A stretch of DNA of 64,000 nt from Emticicia aquatilis (GCF_014644295.1 NZ_BMKK01000002.1:186001-250000); one strand, 5' to 3'; shown: positions 9,151 through 17,996, numbered from the stretch's first letter. Numbers and translations: made by a program. Notes: generated by a model from the sequence alone, not told the origin.

Positions 9151-9192
9151 CTCCCGAAGCTGGGCTCGAACCAGCGACCCTCTGATTAACAG
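9151..9192 (-). other. Attachment site: 3' fragment of tRNA-Asn(GTT)
   Basis: Read on the minus strand, the 42 bases are: anticodon loop CTGTTAA (anticodon GTT), 3' anticodon stem TCAGA, variable loop GGGTC, T arm GCTGG-TTCGAGC-CCAGC, acceptor strand TTCGGGA and discriminator G. Bases beyond 9192 do not continue the tRNA: the 5' anticodon stem should be TCTGA but the sequence reads CATAA. This is therefore not a complete gene but the displaced copy left by integration into the tRNA 3' end. The integrase starts 178 bp away. The orientation implies that the island lies to the right and chromosome-side DNA to the left. Confidence 0.85.
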
Positions 9193-9311
9193 TTATGTAA
9201 ACTTGCCTTATGATACCCTCTTTTATCTACGTTTTATAGCTTTTTTGTGCAAAAATAGCTCTTTTTTGACCTTTTTTTTCGCTTGTTAATGCTTGTTTGA
9301 GGTTGATTGAC

Positions 9312-9319
9312 TACCTTTG
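9312..9319 (+). promoter_or_regulatory. Putative integrase promoter, -7 element TACCTTTG
   Basis: TACCTTTG fits TAnnTTTG; a TTG at 9293-9295 is a possible upstream element (16-bp gap). Transcription would begin within the three 12-bp repeats that follow. Confidence 0.45.
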
Positions 9320-9354
9320 TATTGCATATTGTATTGCATATTGTATTGCATATT
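9319..9354 (+). repeat. Three perfect tandem 12-bp repeats
   Basis: GTATTGCATATT occurs at 9319-9330, 9331-9342 and 9343-9354 without a mismatch, 15 bp before the integrase ATG. Likely roles are arm-type integrase or excisionase binding sites or an operator over the integrase start. It is too short and regular to be a CRISPR array. Confidence 0.8.
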
Positions 9355-9369
9355 TTATTCTGAAACATC

Positions 9370-10746
9370 ATGGCATTAGCAACTATAAAACTTTTTTTAG
9401 ATACCCGACAAATGAAAGTTGAGGGTATTGGCATGGTCAAAATTTTGACTACTTTCAAACGTCAGCAGAAGCTTTATACTACTGGAATAAAAGTATCTTC
9501 TCTTGATTGGGCAAAACTTCAAAGGAATGTTGATGAAAATGGACTGTCTTCAAAATTGAGAGATAGTAAGTTCATCGACCTTTACACCCAACTCTATGGA
9601 GAGAACAGTTCGCTAAAACGAGCTAAAGTTATTCTTGAAAAATTAGGTGATGATTTTACATTTGAAGACTTTAAGTATCTATTTAGTAAACCTACTGAAA
9701 GTGTAGAAATTAGTAATAAGGAAACCAATAATATACTTATTGCTCTTGAGAATAAATCAAAAGAGATGTTAAAAAATGAAAGAATTTCCAGTGCAGACCT
9801 TTATCAAACTGTTGCTAATTCTTTGAAAAGATTCCTTACATCATTGAGTAATGATGAGCGATTCGAACTAAAATTGCCAATTTTGAGTAAAAGTAAGATA
9901 GAAAAGCCTTTTTTAGATTTTATTCATATCACCCCCGCTTTTCTATTGAAATATGAAAAATGGATGCTGAAATTTGGTAAAATGGCTCAAAAGCAGGGGA
10001 ACGTGTCCATGCCTGCAAGCCAAACAACTGTTGGTATTTATTTGCGACAACTTCGCACTATTTATAATGATGCAATTGGAAAGGGAATAGTGAACCGAGA
10101 TTTATATCCGTTTGCTCAAAAAGGTTATGTAATACCTTCAGGCAGAAATGATAAAAAAGCCCTAACTAAAGAAGAGGTTAAAAAAATTATGACTTATGAT
10201 GCACAGCCCGATAGTTTTGAGCAACGAAGCCGTGATTTGTGGATTTTTAGTTACCTCTCAAATGGAATGAATTTTTCAGACATTTGTCGCCTTACTTGGG
10301 GAGATGTAAATGGAAATCAAGTGAAATTCATAAGAAAAAAGACTGCTAATAGTAAGAAATCTGACCAAAAGAAAATAACTGTTACGTTATTCCCTGAAAG
10401 TTTTGAAATCATTGAGCGGTGGGGAAATAAAGATAAAAGTCAAGATGCTTATCTTTTTCCATTCATTAATGAGTTGATGGACGAGCGACATAAAAAAGCC
10501 ACAATTCATCAAGTAATTAAAATTACAAACAAATGGGTCAATCGCATTGCTGAAAAGCTGGGTATCGAAGGAGATGTAAATACCTATCATGCTCGACACT
10601 CTTTTGCTACCATCTTATTAAGAAGTGATGCTCCGATTCCATTTATTAGTCAATCACTCGGACATTCAAATATTGCCACGACCGAAGCGTATTTAGGCTC
10701 TTTTGAAGACGAACAAGTACAAGGGTATTTGAAAGCATTGATATAA
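9370..10746 (+). CDS. Tyrosine recombinase/integrase
   Basis: 458 aa. An N-terminal arm-binding region (~1-110) and a SAM-like core-binding domain (~125-245) precede the catalytic domain (~265-455). Visible catalytic parts: Arg409 in YHARHSFATIL, the HSN box LGHSNIATTEAYL and nucleophile Tyr441. The usual first catalytic Arg is replaced: the motif reads SYLSNGMNFSDICRL with Asn298 at that place. IntDOT of the Bacteroides element CTnDOT also lacks this Arg, so activity is not excluded. The start is the ATG at 9370, after the 12-bp repeats. It should catalyse integration of the island at tRNA-Asn. Confidence 0.95.
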   Translation: MALATIKLFLDTRQMKVEGIGMVKILTTFKRQQKLYTTGIKVSSLDWAKLQRNVDENGLSSKLRDSKFIDLYTQLYGENSSLKRAKVILEKLGDDFTFEDFKYLFSKPTESVEISNKETNNILIALENKSKEMLKNERISSADLYQTVANSLKRFLTSLSNDERFELKLPILSKSKIEKPFLDFIHITPAFLLKYEKWMLKFGKMAQKQGNVSMPASQTTVGIYLRQLRTIYNDAIGKGIVNRDLYPFAQKGYVIPSGRNDKKALTKEEVKKIMTYDAQPDSFEQRSRDLWIFSYLSNGMNFSDICRLTWGDVNGNQVKFIRKKTANSKKSDQKKITVTLFPESFEIIERWGNKDKSQDAYLFPFINELMDERHKKATIHQVIKITNKWVNRIAEKLGIEGDVNTYHARHSFATILLRSDAPIPFISQSLGHSNIATTEAYLGSFEDEQVQGYLKALI

Positions 10747-10793
10747 TTATGGAGAAAAGGTTATAGGTACTTTTTAAATTTATGAAATATAAT

Positions 10794-12023
10794 TCAAAAA
10801 TAACTCGATACCCCCAACTGAAATACTCCAGTTTTTGAAGGTGGATTACCCAATAAATCCCATTGTTTTTGAATGCGATAATTGAAGCGAATGACCGTTG
10901 ACGGGATTGGTCGCCAACTGATTGCAGGCATAATTGAAATAACTTCGTCATAGATTTTATCTCCTGTTTCGGTAAATTTACCTACATTCCAATCCACTCG
11001 CTCGATACGACAAGCAATATTGAAAGTGGAATTAGGAAAGCCCAATAATGGCTTTTTATAAACTGGTTGCACAATATCCACAAATCCACCACTTTGTTTA
11101 CTGCCATATTGCACGGCATAATTGTTAGGTAAATCAACATTTACCCATGCCCATTCGGTTATAATTGATGTTTTAGTTTTTTTGATAGTGGTGTTAAAAT
11201 CTATGGCAAATACATTTAACGCTCTTTTAGGTGCTAAGATAAAACCATCATCTTGAAATTTATTATAGACACCTCCCATGTATGAAAGCCCAAATTCTCC
11301 AATTTTTCGGTTTCTGATGGCTATTTTACCAGTAAAAAGAGCTTGCCCATTACTACTTTCTTCAAAACGGTTTTTATTGGCTTTTGCAGTTGGTAAGGAT
11401 GTTCGGCTATTTCCATTATCAATTATGGTTTCATCAAAACCATTTGTTAAATAGGCTTCATAAGCAAATACCCATTGTTTGCTGTATTTTTTGCCATAAA
11501 AACCCATTCCTACATTGCTAAACGTTGCAGGGAGCATTTGGGTAGCCGAAATAGGTCTATCACTAAATTCCCATTTTGGGCCATCATGGTTTTGGTTAAA
11601 TGCACCAATCGGATTCATAATAATACCACCTCGAAAATTAAAGAGATTATTGAATTGAAAATCAATGGCAGCAAATTCGATATTGATTTCTTTTGTACCG
11701 TCTTCAAATTCAATTTCTGACATAAATTTAATTTTTTGATGCAAACTTCCCCCTAAAAATAAGGTCATTCTTCGCATTTGAAAAGAAAACCCTTCTCCAA
11801 TACCATCAGTAATACCAAAATTTGTATTCATTTCTGCATATCCCCCAACGCCCAATGGAGTACGCCCAACCTGTAAAAATGGACGACTATACACCGCATC
11901 AATATTCATTTTGGTAGAATCTAAAATCGGTTTTCGTCTGAATAATGTGGTATCTATTTGGGCAAAAATATTTTGAGTTAAGCCCAATAAAAATAACCAA
12001 AATAAGTATGTTTTTTTCATCAC
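10794..12023 (-). CDS. Outer-membrane porin-like protein
   Basis: 409 aa with a Sec signal peptide (MMKKTYLFWLFLLGLTQNIFAQ). The body alternates aromatic and small residues in beta-strand style and ends in Phe (LGVSSYF), the usual C-terminus of an outer-membrane barrel. It resembles phosphate-selective porin O/P-type proteins of Bacteroidota. It is the third gene of an operon after the di-heme oxidase and the Rieske protein (gap 3 bp), so it may pass the substrate or a metal used by those redox proteins. Substrate not deducible. Confidence 0.75.
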   Translation of the reverse strand: MMKKTYLFWLFLLGLTQNIFAQIDTTLFRRKPILDSTKMNIDAVYSRPFLQVGRTPLGVGGYAEMNTNFGITDGIGEGFSFQMRRMTLFLGGSLHQKIKFMSEIEFEDGTKEINIEFAAIDFQFNNLFNFRGGIIMNPIGAFNQNHDGPKWEFSDRPISATQMLPATFSNVGMGFYGKKYSKQWVFAYEAYLTNGFDETIIDNGNSRTSLPTAKANKNRFEESSNGQALFTGKIAIRNRKIGEFGLSYMGGVYNKFQDDGFILAPKRALNVFAIDFNTTIKKTKTSIITEWAWVNVDLPNNYAVQYGSKQSGGFVDIVQPVYKKPLLGFPNSTFNIACRIERVDWNVGKFTETGDKIYDEVISIMPAISWRPIPSTVIRFNYRIQKQWDLLGNPPSKTGVFQLGVSSYF

Positions 12024-12026
12024 TAT

Positions 12027-12470
12027 TTAAGCTAAATTGATGTAAATATATTCTTGGTCAGTTTTTACAGCGAAAGTTCTCAATGCTTTTTCGGCAGGTC
12101 CTTGCGTTACTTTTCCTTTGTTATCAAATTCGCTACCATGTCCTTCACAAACCAAATAATTACCATGAGGTTGCACTTCATTTCCTTGATGCGTACATTC
12201 TAAATAAATGGCAGAATATTGGTCTTCATCCAAACGAAAAACGGCTATTGGAAAACCTAATTTTTCATATTTTGCAACGATTACGTTTCGCATACTTTGC
12301 TTGTCTTTCTTTATTTCGACAAACTCACTTTTTTTGATAACCAAGTCATTTTGTTTCAAATCAACTTGTTTGGCATAATAGGCTGAACTACAACCTTGTA
12401 AGGCGAGCGTTAAGGCACTGCCACCGATACAACTCAAACAGCTTGTACGAATAAAATCACGTCTTTTCAT
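12027..12470 (-). CDS. Rieske [2Fe-2S] protein, exported
   Basis: 147 aa. The N-terminus MKRRDFIRTSCLSCIGGSAL has the twin-arginine pattern and a following GCSS lipobox-like site. The Rieske cluster ligands are seen as CTHQG (~90) and CEGHGSEFD (~108), with the normal C-x-H ... C-x-x-H spacing. Its gene lies 1 bp after the di-heme oxidase stop and 3 bp before the porin. It probably transfers electrons in the periplasm, perhaps to or from the di-heme protein; the redox partner is an inference from the operon. Confidence 0.9.
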   Translation of the reverse strand: MKRRDFIRTSCLSCIGGSALTLALQGCSSAYYAKQVDLKQNDLVIKKSEFVEIKKDKQSMRNVIVAKYEKLGFPIAVFRLDEDQYSAIYLECTHQGNEVQPHGNYLVCEGHGSEFDNKGKVTQGPAEKALRTFAVKTDQEYIYINLA

Positions 12471-12471
12471 A

Positions 12472-13665
12472 TTATAGGCTTTCTAAAAACTTTATCAATT
12501 CTTGTTTTTCTTTACTACTCAATGCTGCATATTTTTGCCTACTTTTGAGTGCTTCCCCACTATGTAATAAAATAGCTTCTTCAATACTTTTGGCACGTCC
12601 ATCGTGCATTAAATGTACCTTTCCCCCCTGAGAATCTTTGGCTAAACCCAAGCCCCAAAGTGGTGTAGTACGCCATTCAAAAGTTTTTGCAGAACCTTCC
12701 GTATAATTATCATCTAAATCTTTGCCCATGTCGTGCATGAGCAAATCGGTATATGCGGCAAATGTTTTATTGTTTAATCCTTGAATGGTCGAGTTTGCCG
12801 TTTTCATGCTTGGAGTATGGCAAGCTCCACACTGATTTTTAACAAACAATTCCTTCCCCGCCTTTACTTCTGTTGATTCGACACTTCTTTGAATGGGAGC
12901 TTTCAATGTTTGTAAATAATGTACTACATCAGCAATTTCGGCATTAGTTACTTCGGGGTCTAATGCCTCCTTGCTATATGTGTCGTTTGGAGAGTAAGCA
13001 CTTACTATGCCCATGTCTTGGTTATAGGCATTTACTGTTTGATTGAATAAATTATATACTCCTGCTTTTCTGCCAAAACGACCAATATATTTGCCATTTT
13101 TAGTAATAGCATTAGGTTTTGGTGTTAAAAAATTGGCTAATTCAATCCAATTTGGTATGCCAGAAATACCATCATTGTCTTTATCATCAGGGTCTGACAA
13201 TGCCAAAATATCAGCATCAGAAACGGCTTCTAAAAAACCTAAGCCAGTATTAGATGGAGCAATAAAAGTGGCTTGTGAAGCCCCAGAAGGAATATTTTCA
13301 GGATTAAATCCTGTAATGGCTCTATGCTGTAATTGTGGACCACCCAGCAACAGAAATTTATTTCCAGTTTCGTCAGTTTGTCCAAAACGAATTAGACTTG
13401 TTGAAGGATGTCCTTTGCCATCGCCAGCATGACAACTGATGCAAGAATTTGATACGAATAAAGGACCTAAACCAGTATTGGCAGTAAAAACCTTTGCAAA
13501 AGCGGCATCTCCTCTAAGAAATTGAGCAGTTTCGGCAGTGGTTAAATCTTTTATTGTACCATCTAAAACAGCATTTTCGTAGGGAGAAACAGGCAATAGT
13601 TTTTCACAAGCCGTAGCAATGAAAAATCCAAATGTGATGATAGATAAAGTATATTTTGCTTTCAT
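12472..13665 (-). CDS. Di-heme oxidoreductase (DUF1111 family) lipoprotein
   Basis: 397 aa. The lipoprotein signal ends at IATAC (Cys20). Two c-type heme sites, CISCH (~77) and CGACH (~280), and the family's late segments (HDMGKDLDDNY, RTTPLWGLGL, LMHDGRAKSIEEAILLHSGE) mark the DUF1111 'thiol oxidoreductase' group, related to MauG-like di-heme enzymes. In Bacteroidota these are often linked to iron or metal uptake genes. It is the first gene of a three-gene operon with a TACATTTG promoter and a 16-bp palindrome immediately upstream. Confidence 0.9.
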   Translation of the reverse strand: MKAKYTLSIITFGFFIATACEKLLPVSPYENAVLDGTIKDLTTAETAQFLRGDAAFAKVFTANTGLGPLFVSNSCISCHAGDGKGHPSTSLIRFGQTDETGNKFLLLGGPQLQHRAITGFNPENIPSGASQATFIAPSNTGLGFLEAVSDADILALSDPDDKDNDGISGIPNWIELANFLTPKPNAITKNGKYIGRFGRKAGVYNLFNQTVNAYNQDMGIVSAYSPNDTYSKEALDPEVTNAEIADVVHYLQTLKAPIQRSVESTEVKAGKELFVKNQCGACHTPSMKTANSTIQGLNNKTFAAYTDLLMHDMGKDLDDNYTEGSAKTFEWRTTPLWGLGLAKDSQGGKVHLMHDGRAKSIEEAILLHSGEALKSRQKYAALSSKEKQELIKFLESL

Positions 13666-13692
13666 CTTGTTTTGTTTTACAATTCAGAAAGA

Positions 13693-13722
13693 CAAATGTA
13701 GAATAATTTAGATTAATCTAAA
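13693..13722 (-). promoter_or_regulatory. Promoter with 16-bp perfect palindrome
   Basis: TACATTTG (minus strand, 13693-13700) matches TAnnTTTG. Just upstream, 13707-13722 is the perfect palindrome TTTAGATTAATCTAAA. Its position across the spacer suggests a repressor operator; the sequence resembles DtxR/IdeR-type boxes (TTAGGTTAnCCTAA), which would mean metal control. The regulator assignment is inference. Confidence 0.55.
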
Positions 13723-13772
13723 AATATTATTAGGTATATTGTTTTAATGTTTTAAATATGGGCTAAAAATAA

Positions 13773-13804
13773 AAACACTACTCAGATATTTCTGAATAGT
13801 GTTT
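13773..13804. terminator. Terminator after the fatty-acid hydroxylase gene
   Basis: A 14-bp stem (AAACACTACTCAGA / TCTGAATAGTGTTT, one G-T pair) with a 4-nt loop. On the minus strand it runs into TTTTTATTTTTAG. It closes the transcript ending at 13833. Confidence 0.8.
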
Positions 13805-13832
13805 GCTAAAATTGTAAAACCTATTAAATGAA

Positions 13833-14609
13833 TTAATTACTATCACTCGTTAATTTATCACGATTTTTTACTTCGTCAAAATGTTCGTCATAGTCTGAGC
13901 GTAGTGTTCCCATTGTTCTATCCCAAAAGGTAAAGTAAAGTCCATAATTTCCTTTGAAATACTGATGGTGCAAATTATGATTGACCGAAGTATTTATCCA
14001 TTTTCCAAACCAGTTTCTACTAAACCCTTTTGGATAAAGTTCAAAACCAAGATGTCCATAAACATTATAGGCAAGGCTACAAATAAAGAATACCACCAAA
14101 TGATAATCATTCAAAGGCATAATTAGCAATAATAAAACAAAAATTCCTGACTCAACAATTGCCTCCAAAGGGTGAAAAGCATACGCTGCCAAAGGTGTTG
14201 GATTGGTAGATTTATGATGTACCAAATGAAATAATTTGAATAATCTTTTATCGTGCATCAATCGGTGCATCCAGTAAAAATAAGTGTCGTGAATGACTAT
14301 CATTAAAATAAATGCAATACAAAAATAAGTGATACTATGCTCATGAATATTAGAATAATACAATGTATAGGGTCTTATATTATCATTAAGGAGCATTATT
14401 ACAGGCGGGAGCGTGAAAATCATAATCGAGAGAATTGAGAAAAAAACTTCTCTCTGATAGTCTTTTAATTCGGGAAATTTGAGTTGTATTTTCTTGAAAG
14501 CAATCTTTTTTTTCAAGAAAATATAAAAAATCAAGAAAGTAATGCCAGCGATAACGCTGTAATTTCGGGCATTTTCAAGTAGAATAGAGATGATTTTTGA
14601 CCAATCCAT
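13833..14609 (-). CDS. Sterol desaturase/fatty-acid hydroxylase family membrane protein
   Basis: 258 aa with about four membrane helices. The histidine clusters of the di-iron hydroxylase superfamily are intact: HDTYFYWMHRLMH, HLVHH and NHNLHH, with FWDRTMGTL near the end. Such enzymes hydroxylate or desaturate lipids at the membrane. A Crp-like regulator is encoded 64 bp upstream on the same strand and may control it. A second member of the family lies at 54840. The substrate cannot be told from sequence. Confidence 0.88.
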   Translation of the reverse strand: MDWSKIISILLENARNYSVIAGITFLIFYIFLKKKIAFKKIQLKFPELKDYQREVFFSILSIMIFTLPPVIMLLNDNIRPYTLYYSNIHEHSITYFCIAFILMIVIHDTYFYWMHRLMHDKRLFKLFHLVHHKSTNPTPLAAYAFHPLEAIVESGIFVLLLLIMPLNDYHLVVFFICSLAYNVYGHLGFELYPKGFSRNWFGKWINTSVNHNLHHQYFKGNYGLYFTFWDRTMGTLRSDYDEHFDEVKNRDKLTSDSN

Positions 14610-14673
14610 AAATTTGTTGTTTTATATTTTATACAAATTTATGGTCAGTAATAGCGAAAAAAAATAACTCAGG

Positions 14674-15255
14674 TTACTTTCGACCTAATGCTAATCTTTT
14701 TCTAATTCTGCTTAAACTTTGGGGTTCGATTCCTAAAAAAGAAGCAGTATATTTGATTGGAATTCGGTTGTTTGCAGTTGGAAATTGTTGTAAAAATTTC
14801 AAATATCTTTCAGTAAGTGTTTCTTTTCTTTCTGCTTCGTTGGCTTTTATTTGCATCAACGATTCGTCAAAAAGTAAATGTCGAAAAATAGATTCAAATT
14901 TAGGATTTAATTCAAGAATTTTTGGAAGGTCGGCTTTATTTAAAATTATTGCTTCGCAGTCTTCTAAGGCTACAAAATTTTTATGTGAGGGAATTGGCTG
15001 TAAAAGCCCCTCCAAATAGGTAAAAAAACAATTTTCAAAAATAAACTGAGTTGTTAATTCTTTACCGTTGTCGTATAAAAAACTACGAATAAGCCCTGAA
15101 TTGAGGAAACCGATAAATTGACAATAATTGCCTTCTTTTATTATAAATTCATTTTTAGAATATTTTTTGACAGAAAGATATGGCTGAACTAATAATATCT
15201 CATCATCCGAAATTTTAACTTTTGAACTAATAAAATCTTTAAGTTTTTCAAACAT
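14674..15255 (-). CDS. Crp/Fnr-family transcriptional regulator
   Basis: 193 aa. A cyclic-nucleotide-binding-like beta-barrel (~10-120; EFIIKEGNYCQFIGFLNSGL) is followed by a C-terminal winged HTH (TASFLGIEPQSLSRIRKRLA). No Fnr-type cysteine cluster is visible. The cNMP pocket is not the strict Crp form, as is usual for the numerous Bacteroidota members of this family. It lies between a secreted protein gene (4-bp gap upstream) and the hydroxylase gene, a probable three-gene unit. The ligand is unknown. Confidence 0.85.
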   Translation of the reverse strand: MFEKLKDFISSKVKISDDEILLVQPYLSVKKYSKNEFIIKEGNYCQFIGFLNSGLIRSFLYDNGKELTTQFIFENCFFTYLEGLLQPIPSHKNFVALEDCEAIILNKADLPKILELNPKFESIFRHLLFDESLMQIKANEAERKETLTERYLKFLQQFPTANNRIPIKYTASFLGIEPQSLSRIRKRLALGRK

Positions 15256-15259
15256 TTTT

Positions 15260-15790
15260 TTAGTTCTGTTTTATAAGTTTTACTTTAGAATAGACCTCGA
15301 AATTTTTATTGGGTTCAGCAATTTCAAAAGTTTCTTCAATTTCCTTATCGTTCAATATTCGGTATGTTTCTCTGGCTCGATAGCCTTTGGGTATGTTTTC
15401 GATAGCAACCGATGTAAATACCAATGTTTTCTTATCGTCAGATATATTTTCCATTTCAAATTCATTTACAAAACTTTCAATGTGAAACTGACGAAGTTTA
15501 AACTTTTTGAGTGCCTTGTCATAACTAAAATAGCCAAAATCCTCATGTATTTCACCTTGAGGATTTTGGTTGGTAGGCTCATAAGTAGATTTGTTTTTAA
15601 TCTCTATAAAATTTTTGTTCAGTACAAATTGATAACTTCTTTGATATTTCCCCTTGCCAGGTTCTCCGCCACCTTCGCCTACCCAACTACCAATAAATGG
15701 CTTTAAAGGAAGCCAAAGACTATCTTTTTTTGAATACTGAGCAAAAATAAAACTGGGTGTAAACAGAAGTATTAAAATTGACTTTTTCAT
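15260..15790 (-). CDS. Secreted lipocalin-like protein of unknown function
   Basis: 176 aa with a signal peptide (MKKSILILLFTPSFIFAQ). The mature part starts LWLPLKPFIGSWVGEGGGEP, a pattern also seen at the start of nitrobindin/THAP4-like and DUF1579-like small beta-barrels, followed by alternating strands. I do not see a convincing proximal heme histidine, so I do not call it nitrobindin. It is the first gene of the unit with the Crp-like regulator. Confidence 0.6.
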   Translation of the reverse strand: MKKSILILLFTPSFIFAQYSKKDSLWLPLKPFIGSWVGEGGGEPGKGKYQRSYQFVLNKNFIEIKNKSTYEPTNQNPQGEIHEDFGYFSYDKALKKFKLRQFHIESFVNEFEMENISDDKKTLVFTSVAIENIPKGYRARETYRILNDKEIEETFEIAEPNKNFEVYSKVKLIKQN

Positions 15791-15917
15791 AGATTTATCT
15801 TAAATAATTAGTCTGCAAATTATAAAAATTAGTTCAATAAGCAATTTTATAGAGGTAATCAAATATTTTGTCTGCACCCAATTTTTTCTTTATAAATGTA
15901 AAACTAATCAGCAATTT

Positions 15918-17966
15918 TTAAAACTTCATGTTTTGAATCCTAACGGCATTTAAAATTGCCAATAGAGCTACGCCAACATCGGCAAAAACAGCTTCCCACA
16001 TCGTTGCTAAACCACCTGCTCCTAATAATAACACAACGGCTTTTACAGCAAACGCAAGCGTGATATTTTGCCAAACAATGCGTTTGGTTTGCTTTCCAAT
16101 ATTAATAGCCATTGGTATTTTTGATGGTTTATCATCTTGAATAACAATGTCGGCAGTTTCGATGGTGGCATCACTTCCAAGTCCTCCCATTGCTATGCCC
16201 ACATTACTTAATGCAACTACTGGTGCATCGTTTACTCCATCGCCAACGAAACATACGGTTTCATTGAGTGCCTTAAATTCTTTGACCTTGTTTACTTTAT
16301 CTTCGGGAAGCAAATCACCGAATGAATTTGTTATCCCCAATTTATCAGCTACAAACTTTACAACATTATTTTTATCACCACTGAGCATTACGGTATTTAC
16401 ACCCAATGCTTTTAGCTTATTCACAGTTTCTTGGGCATCTTCTTTAATACTATCGGCAATGGTCAAGTAGCCCACAAACTTTTTATTATAGGCAATGGCT
16501 ATCAATGTATAAACAATAGTTGTCGGGTCAATATCATAATGGATAGAAAATTTATCCATTAATTTGAAATTTCCAACTAATAATTCTTTGTCATTTATTT
16601 CAGCTTTAAGTCCATGTCCTGATATTTCTTCTACATTTTTCAGTTCGATGGTCGAGTCAATCTCTCCAACAAAATTATGAATGGCAGTAGCCACTGGATG
16701 CGTACTTTGACTTTCCAAAGCATTGACCATTTTTAAGATTTCATCTTTATTAAAATCTTGCTTTATAATAACTTCTTGTACTTTAAACACCCCTTCGGTC
16801 ATTGTACCTGTTTTGTCCATCACTACGTTTTGGATACTGGCGATAATGTCCAAAAAATTGCTTCCTTTGAAAAGAATACCATGCTTACTGGCGGCACCAA
16901 TGCCTCCGAAATAGCCCAAAGGAATTGAAATAACCAAAGCACAAGGGCATGAAATAACTAAGAACACCAAAGCTCTGTATAGCCATTGACTAAATACATA
17001 ATTCTCAACAAAAAGCATAGGTATTATACAAATCAATACAGCCAATAAAACAACAATCGGTGTATAAATTTTGGCAAATTTTCTAATGAAAAGCTCTGTT
17101 GGAGCTTTTTGAGCCGTAGCATTTTGTACCAATTCCAAGATTTTCGACAATTTACTATCTTTATAAGCTGTTGTAACTTTGACTTGCGAAACCGTATTAA
17201 GATTTATCATTCCTGCCAACACTATTTCACCTTTTGCTTTGGTATTGGGCTTGCTTTCGCCTGTCAATGCTGCGGTATTGAAAGAGGCAGTTTCAGAGAG
17301 TAGTTCACCATCTAAACCCAATTTTTCACCTGCTTTTAGTTGAATAATATCACCAATATTTACCGATTCTGCTTTAATAGTTTTTGCTTGATTATTTTGT
17401 AAAATCGTTACTTCGTCGGGGCGTTGGTCAAGTAAGGTTTTGATATTTGCCTTGGCTCTTTTGACTGCCAAAGTTTGGAAAACTTCACCCACAGCATAAA
17501 AAAGCATCACTGCTACACCTTCGGGATATTCGCCAATGGCAAAAGCTCCGATGGTAGCAATGCTCATTAACAAAAATTCAGAAAAGATTTCTCCTTTACC
17601 AATGCTTTCTATTGCTTCTTTTAGCACGGGAAAACCAACAGGTAAGTAAGCAACACCATACCAAATAATCCGAACCCAACCTGTAAACCACGATTGAGGG
17701 AAATAATTATCTAATGCAATGGCAATGAGTAATAAAGCCAAGCTAATGATGGCTGGCAAAAACATTTTGAAAGTGCTTTCATTTCCTCCCGAATGGTCGT
17801 GTCCATCATCGTCTGAATGCTCATCGTGTTTTGGTTCATCAATTGCACAACAACCTACCTCTTTGTGTTCTTTCTTTAATTGTTTATGGGCTACCATATT
17901 GATTTTTTCTTCTTGCGTACAACAAAGTTGTTTGCCGTCCTTGTCATAAATGTGTTTATGTTCCAT
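15918..17966 (-). CDS. Heavy-metal P1B-type ATPase (Zn/Cd/Co exporter type)
   Basis: 682 aa. The metal-path motif SCPCALVIS (~340), phosphorylation site DKTGTMTEG (~387), an HP-type site in STHPVATAIH, and GDGVNDAPV near the end show a complete pump. There is no classical N-terminal HMA (GMxCxxC) domain; instead the first 65 residues hold LCCTQEE, GCCAID and an Asp/His-rich tail (HDEHSDDDGHDHSGG). The CPC motif and partners CzcB/CzcA-C upstream point to Zn2+/Cd2+/Co2+ export across the inner membrane, but Cu cannot be fully excluded. Last gene of the efflux cluster, 30 bp after CzcB. Confidence 0.93.
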   Translation of the reverse strand: MEHKHIYDKDGKQLCCTQEEKINMVAHKQLKKEHKEVGCCAIDEPKHDEHSDDDGHDHSGGNESTFKMFLPAIISLALLLIAIALDNYFPQSWFTGWVRIIWYGVAYLPVGFPVLKEAIESIGKGEIFSEFLLMSIATIGAFAIGEYPEGVAVMLFYAVGEVFQTLAVKRAKANIKTLLDQRPDEVTILQNNQAKTIKAESVNIGDIIQLKAGEKLGLDGELLSETASFNTAALTGESKPNTKAKGEIVLAGMINLNTVSQVKVTTAYKDSKLSKILELVQNATAQKAPTELFIRKFAKIYTPIVVLLAVLICIIPMLFVENYVFSQWLYRALVFLVISCPCALVISIPLGYFGGIGAASKHGILFKGSNFLDIIASIQNVVMDKTGTMTEGVFKVQEVIIKQDFNKDEILKMVNALESQSTHPVATAIHNFVGEIDSTIELKNVEEISGHGLKAEINDKELLVGNFKLMDKFSIHYDIDPTTIVYTLIAIAYNKKFVGYLTIADSIKEDAQETVNKLKALGVNTVMLSGDKNNVVKFVADKLGITNSFGDLLPEDKVNKVKEFKALNETVCFVGDGVNDAPVVALSNVGIAMGGLGSDATIETADIVIQDDKPSKIPMAINIGKQTKRIVWQNITLAFAVKAVVLLLGAGGLATMWEAVFADVGVALLAILNAVRIQNMKF

Positions 17967-17996
17967 TGTTCTGAATTTTAAAATTAAAAAAACAAA

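Noticed and set aside
9151-9192. Complete tRNA-Asn gene
   Set aside because: Only the part from the anticodon loop to the discriminator is present; the 5' half and D arm are missing.
9319-9354. CRISPR-like array
   Set aside because: The three 12-bp repeats are contiguous without spacers and there are no cas genes.
9234-9458. Minus-strand frame with repeated CNTI residues
   Set aside because: It is a translation of the 12-bp repeats opposite the integrase start, with no family match.
15260-15790. Nitrobindin
   Set aside because: The first strand motif is similar but I see no convincing heme-ligand histidine, so only a general barrel call is made.
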